Assembly (NCBI GenBank): GCA_023138975.1
Contig: JAGLON010000004.1
Coordinates: forward strand, 124,001 to 188,000
Origin: Candidatus Zixiibacteriota bacterium
GTDB lineage: Bacteria > Zixibacteria > MSB-5A5 > GN15 > JAAZOE01
Length of the DNA stretch: 64,000 nt
Direction of reading: 5' to 3'
Position 1 is the stretch's first letter. Every line of letters starts with the position of its first letter. A model generated the notes under the pieces. It did no database searches. It was not told the DNA's origin and saw nothing but the letters and a program-made list of their open reading frames with translations. This document shows, in pieces, positions 35,823-44,602 of the stretch. Position numbers and translations under genes: made by a program.

Positions 35823-37990
35823 TTTTTTCTCTTCCTTGATTGTCTTTTACTCTTAGAGGTTTTTCCTTCCGACTCATCTCTGCGAATGAACAAATCAATC
35901 TCACGAGCCAACTCATCGACCTTCATAACCCCGACACTAACACTATCACCCAATCTAAAAACTTTACCAGTCCTGGTACCTACGAGTCGATGCTGCTCCT
36001 CGTCATAGCGATAATAATCATCATCCAGCGTCGAAGCTCTCACGAGTCCCTCACACTCCGGTCCAATCAATCGGACAAAGAAGCCAAAGTTTACAACCCC
36101 GGAAATAACTCCCTCATACTCGGTTCCAATTTTTCCGGCCATATACGAAACTTGTTTAGCTTTAATAGCTTCACGCTCAGCTTCCATAGACCGCCGCTCC
36201 CGATCGGATGACTGCTTTCCTACATTCTTCAGGACATTCCCGAGTTTCTTCGCTACTTTAGGTGCGTACTTGCCTTTTTTCAGTAGTTTTAACAGACGAT
36301 GGACAAGCAAATCCGGATAGCGTCGAATGGGTGAAGTAAAATGAAGATAATGCTTAAAAGCTAACCCGAAATGGCCGATATTCACCGGCTGATAAACTGC
36401 TTTGGCCATTGAGCGAACCAGGAGTTCATTTATCAAACCTTCTTCCGCTTTGCCTTTGACTTTTTTTAGAAGCACTCCAAAATTTTTGGTAGGCATCTGC
36501 GGCGAGACTGGAAATTTATGTCCTAGCTTGGATATAAAAGAAGAAAAGGCTTCAAGCTTCTCCATGTTCGGCTTATCGTGCACCCGGTAAAGCGTCGGCT
36601 GAGCATATCGTAAAAAATGCAGTGCCACCTGCCGATTGGCGGCCAGCATAAACTCCTCGACCAATCGATGCGATTCCAACCGAATGCGGTTGCCTATCTC
36701 GACGACTTTCCCCTGCTTATCCAAGGTTATTTTGGCTTCCGGCAAATCAAAATCGAGTGACCCGGCTTTTACCCGATTTTTGTGCAGCAGCTGAGCCAAT
36801 TTACGCAGCATATCCAATTCTGCCGTTACTTTTTCTACACGAACCGAATTGGCTTTGCCGTCAAAGAAATCCTGAACTTCATTATAATCCAATTTGGCAT
36901 GAGACTTTATCACGGAAGGATATAATTCATAGTCACAGACATCGCCCTTTTTATTAAAATCCATAAAAATCGAAAACGCTAACCGCTTTCGATTGGGACG
37001 CAAAGAACAGACATCGGTGGAGAGCTCCTCCGGCAGCATAGGAATAACCCGGTCAGGAAAATAAACTGATGTACCTCGTTCAAAAGCCTCGGTATCAAGG
37101 GCCGAATTGGGAACTACAAAGTGCGACACATCGGCAATATGAACACCCAATCGATAATTGCCGTTCTTCATTTCGATTGATACGGCATCATCATGATCTT
37201 TGGCATCGGCAGGATCGATTGTAAAAGCAACTAATTTTGTCAAATCCGGACGGTTGTCCATCTCAGCCTGCCACTCCGTGCTAACTTCACAGGCATTATT
37301 AATTACCTCGTCTTCAAATTCAACCGGCAATCCGAATTCCCTGATTATCGCCAGCATATCCACCCCGGGGTCGGTAGGGTTGCCCAAGCGCTCAATGATT
37401 TCACCTTCAGGATTTAAATAAGGATCATCCCAGCGAACTAATTTTACGACAACTTTTTCGCCGTATTGAGCCTTGGATTCCTTTTTATTCGTGATGTAGA
37501 TATGCCGATTAAGTGTTTTTGAATCCGGCACGATGTAATCATATCCATGTCCAGAGTGAAATGTACCGACAATACTGGTATGCTTGCGTTCGAGAATCTT
37601 AATGATAAGTCCCGTACGTTTTCCCTTGAATCCGAAACCGGGTTTTAATCTTACCATAACCCTATCGCCATGGAACGCGGTAGATAGATCATGAGCGGAA
37701 ATATAGATTTCATCATCCCGGTTTTCACATTGGCAAAAACCAAAGCCGGCCCGGGTGACGGAAACTGTTCCGGTAACAAGATCCATCTCATCCGGTAGCC
37801 CGATACGATTTCTCTTTAGTAAAACTAATTTGCCTTTGTTCAGATAATGCTTTATCTGATTGCGAAAACCGATATACTCACCCTCTTTAATACCAATCGT
37901 TTTCTCCAGCTCACGGATCTTCATCGGCCGTGTTGCATTTTGACGGATATAATCCAATATCCAATCATCTTTCTTTTTTGATTTTACCAT
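35819..37990 (-). CDS. rnr: Ribonuclease R
   Basis: This 723-residue exoribonuclease has an N-terminal winged-helix region, cold-shock domains (about 65-230, 'TGTVSVTRAGFGFCQCENRD', 'RTGLIIKILERKHTSIVGTF'), the RNB catalytic domain with the Asp cluster 'IDPADAKDHDDAVS' near 259, 'YFPDRVIPMLPEELSTDVCS', an S1 domain near 615-700 ('EYEGVISGVVNFGFFVRLI'), and a Lys/Arg-rich tail. It degrades structured RNA 3'-to-5'. It appears to be the first gene of the run rnr-activator-barrel-lamin tail-barrel-dgt, linked by overlaps. A strong terminator separates it from the upstream Spy/CpxP genes. Confidence 0.95.
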   Translation of the reverse strand: MVKSKKKDDWILDYIRQNATRPMKIRELEKTIGIKEGEYIGFRNQIKHYLNKGKLVLLKRNRIGLPDEMDLVTGTVSVTRAGFGFCQCENRDDEIYISAHDLSTAFHGDRVMVRLKPGFGFKGKRTGLIIKILERKHTSIVGTFHSGHGYDYIVPDSKTLNRHIYITNKKESKAQYGEKVVVKLVRWDDPYLNPEGEIIERLGNPTDPGVDMLAIIREFGLPVEFEDEVINNACEVSTEWQAEMDNRPDLTKLVAFTIDPADAKDHDDAVSIEMKNGNYRLGVHIADVSHFVVPNSALDTEAFERGTSVYFPDRVIPMLPEELSTDVCSLRPNRKRLAFSIFMDFNKKGDVCDYELYPSVIKSHAKLDYNEVQDFFDGKANSVRVEKVTAELDMLRKLAQLLHKNRVKAGSLDFDLPEAKITLDKQGKVVEIGNRIRLESHRLVEEFMLAANRQVALHFLRYAQPTLYRVHDKPNMEKLEAFSSFISKLGHKFPVSPQMPTKNFGVLLKKVKGKAEEGLINELLVRSMAKAVYQPVNIGHFGLAFKHYLHFTSPIRRYPDLLVHRLLKLLKKGKYAPKVAKKLGNVLKNVGKQSSDRERRSMEAEREAIKAKQVSYMAGKIGTEYEGVISGVVNFGFFVRLIGPECEGLVRASTLDDDYYRYDEEQHRLVGTRTGKVFRLGDSVSVGVMKVDELAREIDLFIRRDESEGKTSKSKRQSRKRKK

Positions 37991-38062
37991 ACTGGAATTT
38001 TCTACAAATAAGACAATAAGTCAAGGTTTTTTTACTCAATCTGCCATTATGACAGAACAAAA

Positions 38063-38098
38063 CTAAAAAGAGCTCCAGTTTATTGGAGCTCTTTTTGG
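38063..38098. terminator. Strong hairpin terminator between the Spy-like operon and rnr
   Basis: The perfect stem AAAAAGAGCTCCA/TGGAGCTCTTTTT (38065-38096) with a short loop has a U-tract on both strands. It terminates the sigma/Spy operon that ends at 38123. Confidence 0.9.
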
Positions 38099-38122
38099 GT
38101 AACAAATGAGGAGGGGAATTAT

Positions 38123-38668
38123 TTATCTGCCACAACCACGTTTTCCGCCATGACCGCGTCCGTGACCGCCCATTCCGGATTCGTTCATACAACCTTTACC
38201 CATGCCTTTACCGCATTGATTATCCATGCCAAACTCTTTCAGCTTGGCTTGCTGTTCGGCAGTGAGTACTTCGCGTATAGTAAAACGATGTTCGACTTGC
38301 ATTTCAGCCATTTTACCTTTAATCTTGCTCATTTCCCTGGTAGAGGACAGAACTTTGCCCTTATCAGGTGAATCTGAAGTCATCTGCTGATGCTTATTCA
38401 AACGCGCTTTTTGCAATTCGGCCTTAACATCAATCATCGCTTCCTGATGCTTGAAGTTAATGTCTTTGATTTGAGTAATCTGTGCTTCGGTCAATTCAAG
38501 TATTTTAGAATGAGCCAATAAAACGCAATGGCCTTTTCCGCCGCCCATCATATGTCCGGGATGTCCTTTTTCCATTCCATGTCCGCCTCGGCCTCCACCC
38601 ATTTGAGCAAATGCGGCGGTGGAAGTTATGAGAAGCATGACCAGCATAATAGTCGTCAGTTTCTTCAT
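38123..38668 (-). CDS. Spy/CpxP-like periplasmic protein, His/Cys/Met-rich
   Basis: This 181-residue protein has a signal peptide (MKKLTTIMLVMLLITSTAAF) and a Gly/His/Met-rich stretch ('GGHGMEKGHPGHMMGGGKGH'). The helical LTxxQ-type core is of the Spy/CpxP/CnrX kind ('ILELTEAQITQIKDINFKHQ', 'VLTAEQQAKLKEFGMD'), and the tail is Gly/His/Cys-rich. The many His, Met and Cys suggest metal binding. I chose the ATG at 38668, which has AGGAGA before it and opens directly on the signal peptide. It is the last gene of the sigma/anti-sigma operon, where CnrX-like proteins act as periplasmic sensors. Confidence 0.82.
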   Translation of the reverse strand: MKKLTTIMLVMLLITSTAAFAQMGGGRGGHGMEKGHPGHMMGGGKGHCVLLAHSKILELTEAQITQIKDINFKHQEAMIDVKAELQKARLNKHQQMTSDSPDKGKVLSSTREMSKIKGKMAEMQVEHRFTIREVLTAEQQAKLKEFGMDNQCGKGMGKGCMNESGMGGHGRGHGGKRGCGR

Positions 38669-38716
38669 GGTAGTTCTCCTTTGTGTATTAGTTTCCTTTT
38701 TGGTGTACATTTTTAG

Positions 38717-39262
38717 TTACTTCCCGTCACTCATTGCAGAATCAGGAGGAGCCAAATCACCTCGGCGTCCCCTCCAGAGAGACTCTAGTATTTCCCGCTC
38801 GAAACGATCATGAAAAATCGCTAATTTACCTAATTGATAAGCATTCAGAATGCCTTCACAGTCTGTAAAAAACTGAGATATCAATTCATCCTGCTTTCTT
38901 GCATTTTCATGTAGTCTTTTTATCAGCCTTTTAATGTCAGCTTCCGCGTTTTCTATATCAAGAGATAAATATATCGAATCTACAATCTGCATCTTTTCCA
39001 AACGAATATTTTTAATCATTTTGCGATGATTATAGAAAACCTTGATAAATTGGCCCGACTGTTCATCGGTAAGGTCCAGAGCTTCCATCATTTTCAGTAA
39101 ACGCAGCTGCTCAAAACCTTTGGCCTTCTTATCGAAATCACCGCTATGACGACCTCTTCCACCGTGAGGGCCGCCGTGCCAATCGCCCCGCTGTGCCGCC
39201 ACAGGCGCAGAGAGTCCGACCGTAAAAACCGTAAAAATTAGAAAAAAGATTATCCGTCTCAT
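38717..39262 (-). CDS. Second Spy/CpxP-like periplasmic protein
   Basis: This 181-residue protein has a signal peptide (MRRIIFFLIFTVFTVGLSAP), a short Gly/His stretch ('DWHGGPHGGRGRHSG'), and a four-helix Spy-like core: 'LRLLKMMEALDLTDEQSGQF' with the LTxEQ motif, then 'IKRLIKRLHENARKQDELIS' and 'LNAYQLGKLAIFHDRFEREI'. It lies 4 nt after the anti-sigma gene. As in CnrYXH-type systems, a periplasmic helical protein next to an anti-sigma factor may pass on an envelope or metal signal. Confidence 0.8.
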   Translation of the reverse strand: MRRIIFFLIFTVFTVGLSAPVAAQRGDWHGGPHGGRGRHSGDFDKKAKGFEQLRLLKMMEALDLTDEQSGQFIKVFYNHRKMIKNIRLEKMQIVDSIYLSLDIENAEADIKRLIKRLHENARKQDELISQFFTDCEGILNAYQLGKLAIFHDRFEREILESLWRGRRGDLAPPDSAMSDGK

Positions 39263-39266
39263 GCTA

Positions 39267-39848
39267 TTATATCTCCAGCGAAAAGTTCTTTTCGAGCCAG
39301 GCTAATTCTTCATCCGTAATTGACTCGAAAACATCATCGACCTGCCCCGGCCGCAATTGGCTGGCAAGGTATGCAGCCGAGGTTTGATCGAAAAGAGAAG
39401 GGAGTAAATCATCGTCATTGTCAAAAAATATTGAAGTCATTGTCTCATCATCAAGAGAGGAATACTCTATTACTCCTTCGTAATCAGTGTCAGCTATCGA
39501 AATATCCTGTGTCGGACTGGTCGAGAGTATTACCATAAGTATGACCGCTGCCGCTGATAGCAAAATACGTGCGATAGGAAAGATTCTATTTTCTCTGTCC
39601 TGCACCGGAATCGGAGCCGGTTCACGGATCAATTGAGCATCGAGAGCATTTGTTAGTTGAAGGGACTCCTCCGGCGTTAATTCAAATGAATCCAGAGGAA
39701 TCAGTGCAGAAGCCATGTTATTAAGTTCCTGAAGATACTCGCGGCATTTTACGCATGCATCCAAATGCGTTTTTACTTCGGCTTCAAGCTCAACTCCGGC
39801 CGCCGTAAAATTCTCCTGCAATATCTGCTTTACTTCAAAGCATCTCAT
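39267..39848 (-). CDS. Zinc-finger (zf-HC2) anti-sigma factor
   Basis: The 193 residues begin with an anti-sigma zinc domain: a preceding Cys and then 'VKTHLDACVKCREYL' with the HxxxCxxC motif at about 27-34. One membrane helix near 98-115 ('IARILLSAAAVILMVIL') leads to an acidic periplasmic domain ('DDETMTSIFFDNDDDLLPSL'). It lies 1 nt after the ECF sigma stop codon. It should bind and inactivate that sigma factor until an extracytoplasmic signal arrives. Confidence 0.88.
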   Translation of the reverse strand: MRCFEVKQILQENFTAAGVELEAEVKTHLDACVKCREYLQELNNMASALIPLDSFELTPEESLQLTNALDAQLIREPAPIPVQDRENRIFPIARILLSAAAVILMVILSTSPTQDISIADTDYEGVIEYSSLDDETMTSIFFDNDDDLLPSLFDQTSAAYLASQLRPGQVDDVFESITDEELAWLEKNFSLEI

Positions 39849-39849
39849 G

Positions 39850-40377
39850 TTATTTACCTAATATCTTCTTTAATTTTTTCATAGCCTCAGAAAAATTAGT
39901 TTTGGCCGCCGAAACCGAAACTTCCTGAGCCCGCGCGATTTCATCAAATTTCATCTGTTCAAAATAACGCAGGTTAAAAGTACTTCTTTGTTTTTCCGGC
40001 AATGTCCCGATTGCTTCCAGCAGCATCTTTTGCTGTTCTTTTCGGTCGTAGTCATTATCGGGCCGGTATGCTTCGGAGGGGGTGTCGTAATTTTCCGGCA
40101 GAGGTACTTCCCGTTTTGCCCGTTTTAAGTAATTTTTCGTCTTATTTGCGGCGATTTGATGCAGCCAGGTAGAAAAGGATGAATCTTCCCGAAACCCTCG
40201 TAGATTCTGGTATGCCGCCAGGAACGTGTCCTGGGTCAGGTCTAAGGCGATTTCTCTGTTGGCTGTCATTCTCATTATAAATCCAAATATCCTGTTTTGA
40301 TATGTAGTCACGAGCGAAGTAAAAGCCTTCTTATCTCCTTGTATCGCTTCCTGTATCAAGTTTCGCTCGTTCGTCAT
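39850..40377 (-). CDS. ECF-type RNA polymerase sigma factor
   Basis: This 175-residue sigma factor has region 2 ('REIALDLTQDTFLAAYQNLR', 'FSTWLHQIAANKTKNYLKR') and region 4 ('LPEKQRSTFNLRYFEQMKFD', 'VSAAKTNFSEAMKKLKKIL'). It heads a four-gene operon with its anti-sigma factor and two Spy-like proteins; spacing is 1-4 nt for the first joins. About 240 bp of non-coding DNA upstream should contain its promoter, possibly autoregulated; I cannot assign the boxes with confidence. Confidence 0.93.
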   Translation of the reverse strand: MTNERNLIQEAIQGDKKAFTSLVTTYQNRIFGFIMRMTANREIALDLTQDTFLAAYQNLRGFREDSSFSTWLHQIAANKTKNYLKRAKREVPLPENYDTPSEAYRPDNDYDRKEQQKMLLEAIGTLPEKQRSTFNLRYFEQMKFDEIARAQEVSVSAAKTNFSEAMKKLKKILGK

Positions 40378-40562
40378 ATCCGTTTTTTGTTCTTCTGAAA
40401 GTTAGACAACCGCACCTAAAAAAAGACTAATAATATTTCATGTTTTAACCTGCTACGTCTAATATCTCTATCTATTGTACTCTTTAATGAAATTGTTTAC
40501 TACTAATAAATGAGCGTCTCCGATAGCGCAACCGCCATATATTAAACCACTTATAGCTGTCA

Positions 40563-40595
40563 ATAAAAAAGACGGCTCCAATAGGAGCCGTCTAT
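40563..40595 (-). terminator. Terminator after the LamG lipoprotein gene
   Basis: The perfect 10-bp stem AGACGGCTCC/GGAGCCGTCT (40570-40593) with an AATA loop is followed on the minus strand by TTTTTTATTG. It lies 25 nt after the stop codon. Confidence 0.9.
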
Positions 40596-40617
40596 AGTAA
40601 ATACAGCTTGATGTAAT

Positions 40618-42528
40618 TTACGGAATAATAGGCACCGCAGAATCTACCCAAGTCGGGTCATTGGAATCTACGCCAGCCTGACTGCCCAACTGACAATCGT
40701 TCCCAACCACGGCTTGACTGCTGGCACCTTCTCCTTCATTAAAAGTCCAATACCCTATCAAACCAGTTTCTAAACCCGTTAAATAATGATTATAGGAATC
40801 GGCTATTTCAGTAGAAGATCTCTCAACATTCCACATTCTAATTTCATCAATCATTCCATGAAAATAAAACTCATTGTACATTTTACGCCGGCCAAAATTC
40901 AGTTCAGTCACAAAAGGCTGGAGTAAAGTTACAACACTTGCATCAGTATCCGCCAGATTTCCATCTATATAATATTTAATCTGCCCGGCATTATATGTAA
41001 TGGATACATGATGCCATTCATTTAGTGTGATTACAGAACTACTATTAAGACGGGAGTATGTTGATGTCTGAGTACCGTTATCAATCCCGGGCCGGCCATT
41101 GTGTAACAACAAATTATACTGCAGGCAACAAGTTGATTCAGTCTTATCAACGACCCTCACATAATCACTGTGGCTATACTGATAGACCCACGCCTCGATT
41201 GTAAACTGGGTAGAATAGTTGAGCGCCGCATAGTGCGGCACGATACAATAATCATCTCCGTCAAATTCCAAAACAAAGTTAACGCCGCTGGAAGATTGAC
41301 CAACCACATTGCTGAAAGTCGACAACCCATATAGGTCTTCTTCCAAAACCGCATAGTAATAGACAATCCCGGTATCGACATCGTCAGCGGTTGTAACGTT
41401 CTCGTCTAAAGATCTATAAACTGAGTAGCTGGAGAAATCATGCGCTAAGGATACTGTCCATAGTAATGAGATGCTGTTTAATTGGACATTACTGACAGAT
41501 AGTGACAGAGCCGAGGGAGGGCCATTTAACGTCGTGTCTGATACAATATTTCCCTTACTTACATGTGAGAACTGGTCTTGCGTTTGCACCTGAAAGTAAT
41601 ACTGTGTAATATCCAGAAGCCCGACTACTTCTACGATAGTACTATCGGACTCAGTTATTTCATTTGACATGAAAGCTGCTGTCGTATCGCTGAAATCAAC
41701 AGTATCATACAGTATTACATAACTGTCGAAATCAGTATCATCGTTTTCTTCCCAGATGAGTATCACGCTTGAATCGGACAGACTGTAATTACTTATGATA
41801 TTACTCGGCTGAGGAAAAAACAGGGACGTATCGGTCTGGCAGGTGACAACTTCAGTTCCAGTTAGATTATCCTCGGTATCAAATGCCTGCGCATAAAATG
41901 AATGTACTGTGCCATGGGCAAATGAATTCCCAGTCCAGATTGCGGAGTATGGAGCGGTAGGATCAGTCTCAAAAAGGAGTCCATTCGCGAAAAACTTGAC
42001 ATATGCAATCCCTTTATCGTCAGAGGCATCAGCCGTAACCTCAATCATCTCAGGTAGGTATTGATTTTGAATTGGATATGTCAATGTAATCGTTGGAAAC
42101 ACCGATTGTGATTCTGATGCAATATTTGATATATCGCTTGTATTTTCGCTTTCATCAATTGCCTTGATTGCAAAATAATACTGACTATCGGAATTCAATC
42201 CGCCAATTTCGTAAAACTCAAGGCGACCTGCTTGCGCGGGGTTAAACTGTACATCCTCTTGAGAGGCGGCATCCCACAACAATAAGGTCACGCTATCGGT
42301 CGCAAAGCGAAGATCATAAGAAGCAGCTGTACCTTCATTAAGATCATCTCCGGTAGCCGTCCAACTTAAAATACATGTAGAATCAACGGCTCCCATAATG
42401 CGTAAATTTGCTATCGCAGTTGGGGCGACAACATCATCTGAGTTTACACCCTTATTATCATCGCTATCACAGCCCCAGAAAACTAAAAGAATCATAATTG
42501 AACAAATGATAAGTAATTTCTTATTCAT
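40618..42528 (-). CDS. Surface lipoprotein with fibronectin-III-like repeats and a LamG/concanavalin domain
   Basis: The protein of about 636 residues begins MNKKLLIICSIMILLVFWGC, a lipoprotein signal with the lipid-accepting Cys near 20. Three or four fibronectin-III-like modules follow ('DSTCILSWTATGDDLNEGTA', 'LTYPIQNQYLPEMIEVTADA', 'SVILIWEENDDTDFDSYVIL'). The last about 200 residues form a LamG/laminin-type jelly roll ('FTIEAWVYQYSHSDYVRVVD', 'NEWHHVSITYNAGQIKYYID', 'GMIDEIRMWNVERSSTEIAD', 'GLIGYWTFNEGEG'), which binds glycans or proteins. I chose the ATG at 42528, which has GGAGGG upstream; a start at 42606 would hide the lipobox behind 26 residues. Single-gene unit. Confidence 0.88.
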   Translation of the reverse strand: MNKKLLIICSIMILLVFWGCDSDDNKGVNSDDVVAPTAIANLRIMGAVDSTCILSWTATGDDLNEGTAASYDLRFATDSVTLLLWDAASQEDVQFNPAQAGRLEFYEIGGLNSDSQYYFAIKAIDESENTSDISNIASESQSVFPTITLTYPIQNQYLPEMIEVTADASDDKGIAYVKFFANGLLFETDPTAPYSAIWTGNSFAHGTVHSFYAQAFDTEDNLTGTEVVTCQTDTSLFFPQPSNIISNYSLSDSSVILIWEENDDTDFDSYVILYDTVDFSDTTAAFMSNEITESDSTIVEVVGLLDITQYYFQVQTQDQFSHVSKGNIVSDTTLNGPPSALSLSVSNVQLNSISLLWTVSLAHDFSSYSVYRSLDENVTTADDVDTGIVYYYAVLEEDLYGLSTFSNVVGQSSSGVNFVLEFDGDDYCIVPHYAALNYSTQFTIEAWVYQYSHSDYVRVVDKTESTCCLQYNLLLHNGRPGIDNGTQTSTYSRLNSSSVITLNEWHHVSITYNAGQIKYYIDGNLADTDASVVTLLQPFVTELNFGRRKMYNEFYFHGMIDEIRMWNVERSSTEIADSYNHYLTGLETGLIGYWTFNEGEGASSQAVVGNDCQLGSQAGVDSNDPTWVDSAVPIIP

Positions 42529-42616
42529 TTTTCCCTCCGCAGAAGTATGTAATAAGTATTGAATCTTCTTACTATTAATAATATCCTGAACTAATACTAA
42601 TGTCAACCTTTCACAT

Positions 42617-42650
42617 AAAAAAAGACGGCTTAATAAATTTAAGCCGTCCT
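42617..42650 (-). terminator. Terminator after mreB
   Basis: The perfect 10-bp stem GACGGCTTAA/TTAAGCCGTC (42624-42648) with loop TAAAT is followed on the minus strand by TTTTTTTATG. It lies 50 nt after the mreB stop codon. Confidence 0.9.
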
Positions 42651-42697
42651 AATAAACACATATTGCTGAATGAGGCTATTTTGCCTCGCCCGTCAAA

Positions 42698-43726
42698 TCA
42701 ATCGGGCCGGGCCTTAATTAAAACTTTCGCGTAATAATTCAAATCATCGAGAACTTTACCGGCCCCGCGAACAACACAAGTAAGAGGGTCTTCGGCAGCG
42801 TAAACCGGAAGATTAGTTTCTTCACGGAGACGTTTATCGAGGCCTCGAAGAAGCGCTCCGCCTCCGGTTAAAACGATACCGCGATCGAGAATATCTGAAG
42901 CTAACTCCGGCGGCGTCTGTTCCAGAGAACGTCTGACCGCTTCGACAATCGCCTCAATCGGTTCCGCTAATGCCTCACGGATTTGAACTGATGACAGTTT
43001 AATGCTCTTCGGTACACCGGCGACCAGATCACGCCCCTTGACTTCCATCGATAATTCCTGCTCAAGCTGGAAGGCGGATCCAATACGGATTTTCAAATCC
43101 TCGGCTGTAAGTTCTCCAATGAGGAGATTGTAATTTTTACGGAGATACATTATAATAGCTTCGTTAAGATCATCTCCGGCGATTCTGATCGACGTATTGC
43201 TGACGATGCCATTTAAGGCAATAACCGCGATTTCCGAGGTGCCTCCTCCGATATCAATAACCATCGTACCAGACGGTTGATTAACCGGAAGCCCAACTCC
43301 GATGGCGGCGGCCATTGGTTCCTGAATCAGATAAACTTCACGAGCTCCCGCATTTTCGGCTGAATCGCGTACGGCTCGTTTTTCTACCTCGGTAATTCCG
43401 GATGGGACGGAAATAACAATGCGAGGCTTCATAAGATACTTATGACGCACTACTCGCTTAATAAAGTCTGCCAATAACGCTTCAGTAATTTCAAAATCGG
43501 CGATAACCCCATCACGAAGAGGGCGTATCGCGGAAATTTCGCCGGGCGTGCGTCCCAGCATTTCTTTCGCAGCCGAACCGATAGCGACAATTTTACCCGA
43601 AACTCTTTCTATCGCAACGACCGACGGCTCATCCAGTACGATTCCCTGCCCTTTAACAAACACCAGTGTATTTGCCGTGCCCAAATCTATACCTATATCA
43701 TTCGAAATCAGGTCAAAAAATCCCAA
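42698..43726 (-). CDS. mreB: Rod shape-determining actin-like protein MreB
   Basis: This 342-residue actin homologue has the phosphate-1 motif '[18 protein letters not shown]', '[18 protein letters not shown]', phosphate-2 '[17 protein letters not shown]', '[18 protein letters not shown]', and the adenosine motif '[18 protein letters not shown]'. It polymerises under the inner membrane to guide the elongasome, implying a rod-shaped cell. No mreC/mreD/rodA genes follow; it is a single gene bounded by a terminator. The RodZ-like partner is encoded at 9.2 kb. Confidence 0.97.
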   Translation of the reverse strand: MGFFDLISNDIGIDLGTANTLVFVKGQGIVLDEPSVVAIERVSGKIVAIGSAAKEMLGRTPGEISAIRPLRDGVIADFEITEALLADFIKRVVRHKYLMKPRIVISVPSGITEVEKRAVRDSAENAGAREVYLIQEPMAAAIGVGLPVNQPSGTMVIDIGGGTSEIAVIALNGIVSNTSIRIAGDDLNEAIIMYLRKNYNLLIGELTAEDLKIRIGSAFQLEQELSMEVKGRDLVAGVPKSIKLSSVQIREALAEPIEAIVEAVRRSLEQTPPELASDILDRGIVLTGGGALLRGLDKRLREETNLPVYAAEDPLTCVVRGAGKVLDDLNYYAKVLIKARPD

Positions 43727-43859
43727 GTTTCCTCCGTTTTAATTTCCGGCATAAGAGATTGTAACTGTTGAATATTATCGGCAAACAATCGCAAATCAAC
43801 AAAAATTTCTTCTATTAATAGTCAATCAATGTCGTTTTTCTCAATATTTCAATTAATTA

Positions 43860-44585
43860 TCAGTGGTCGAGCTTCACAAGTCTTCTCAAACTTTTAATTT
43901 CTTCGTCGGATAAATGTCTCCAGGCTCCCAGTTTTAACCCTTCGCACGTTATTCCACCGAAAGAAACCCGGGTCAGATTTCGTACCGGATACCCGACTGT
44001 TTGGCACATATACTTCACTTCCCGCTTGCGTCCCTCGGTAAGTGTTATTTCCAGCACACTATTTAACTTGCCGATCTCCAATATGCTGGCTTTACCCTTC
44101 CCTATTGCTCCATCGGGCAAACGAATTCCTGTTTGAAAAGCCGGTAAGACCTCTTTCATTACTTGGCCGGCAACATTCGCATGATAGACTTTTTTAATAC
44201 TATAGCTCGGATGGGTCAGCCTGTGAGCTAATTCTCCATCGTCGGAAAAAAGGAGAGCTCCCTGAGTATCAAGATCCAGGCGTCCAATTGGATTTACCCG
44301 GCAACCGACATCCTTGAGTAATCTCATAACCGTTTTATTATGATGCGGATCAGAATGTGATGTCAGATAACCGGCTGGTTTGTTTAAAATAACATAGGTT
44401 TTCGCCTGAACCAGAGTAACAACTTTATCGTCAACCGATATGATATCGTTTTGGTCGTCAATTTGGACTCCGGGTGAAGTAATCTTTTCGCCATTGACCT
44501 TTACATGGCCGGCTGCGACTAAGACATCGGCATGACGCCGGCTGGCCACTCCGCATTGCGCCAGAAATTTATTTATTCGCATCAT
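43860..44585 (-). CDS. RluB/RsuA-family pseudouridine synthase
   Basis: This 241-residue enzyme has an N-terminal S4 RNA-binding domain ('MRINKFLAQCGVASRRHADV', 'VKVNGEKITSPGVQI') and the catalytic domain with Asp in 'IGRLDLDTQGALLFSDDGEL', then 'RLTHPSYSIKKVYHA' and 'ITLTEGRKREVKYMCQTVGY'. It resembles RluB (pseudouridine 2605 in 23S rRNA) more than RsuA or RluE, but substrate cannot be fixed by eye. It starts 17 nt after the scpB stop codon, the common scpA-scpB-rluB order. Confidence 0.9.
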   Translation of the reverse strand: MMRINKFLAQCGVASRRHADVLVAAGHVKVNGEKITSPGVQIDDQNDIISVDDKVVTLVQAKTYVILNKPAGYLTSHSDPHHNKTVMRLLKDVGCRVNPIGRLDLDTQGALLFSDDGELAHRLTHPSYSIKKVYHANVAGQVMKEVLPAFQTGIRLPDGAIGKGKASILEIGKLNSVLEITLTEGRKREVKYMCQTVGYPVRNLTRVSFGGITCEGLKLGAWRHLSDEEIKSLRRLVKLDH

Positions 44586-44602
44586 GGGAAATCAATTCTT
44601 GA

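Noticed and set aside
40378-40617. ECF-type autoregulated promoter ahead of the 40-kb sigma gene (GTCTAA-like elements)
   Set aside because: Two GTCTAA-like motifs are present but no consistent -35 partner; it could not be told apart from chance.
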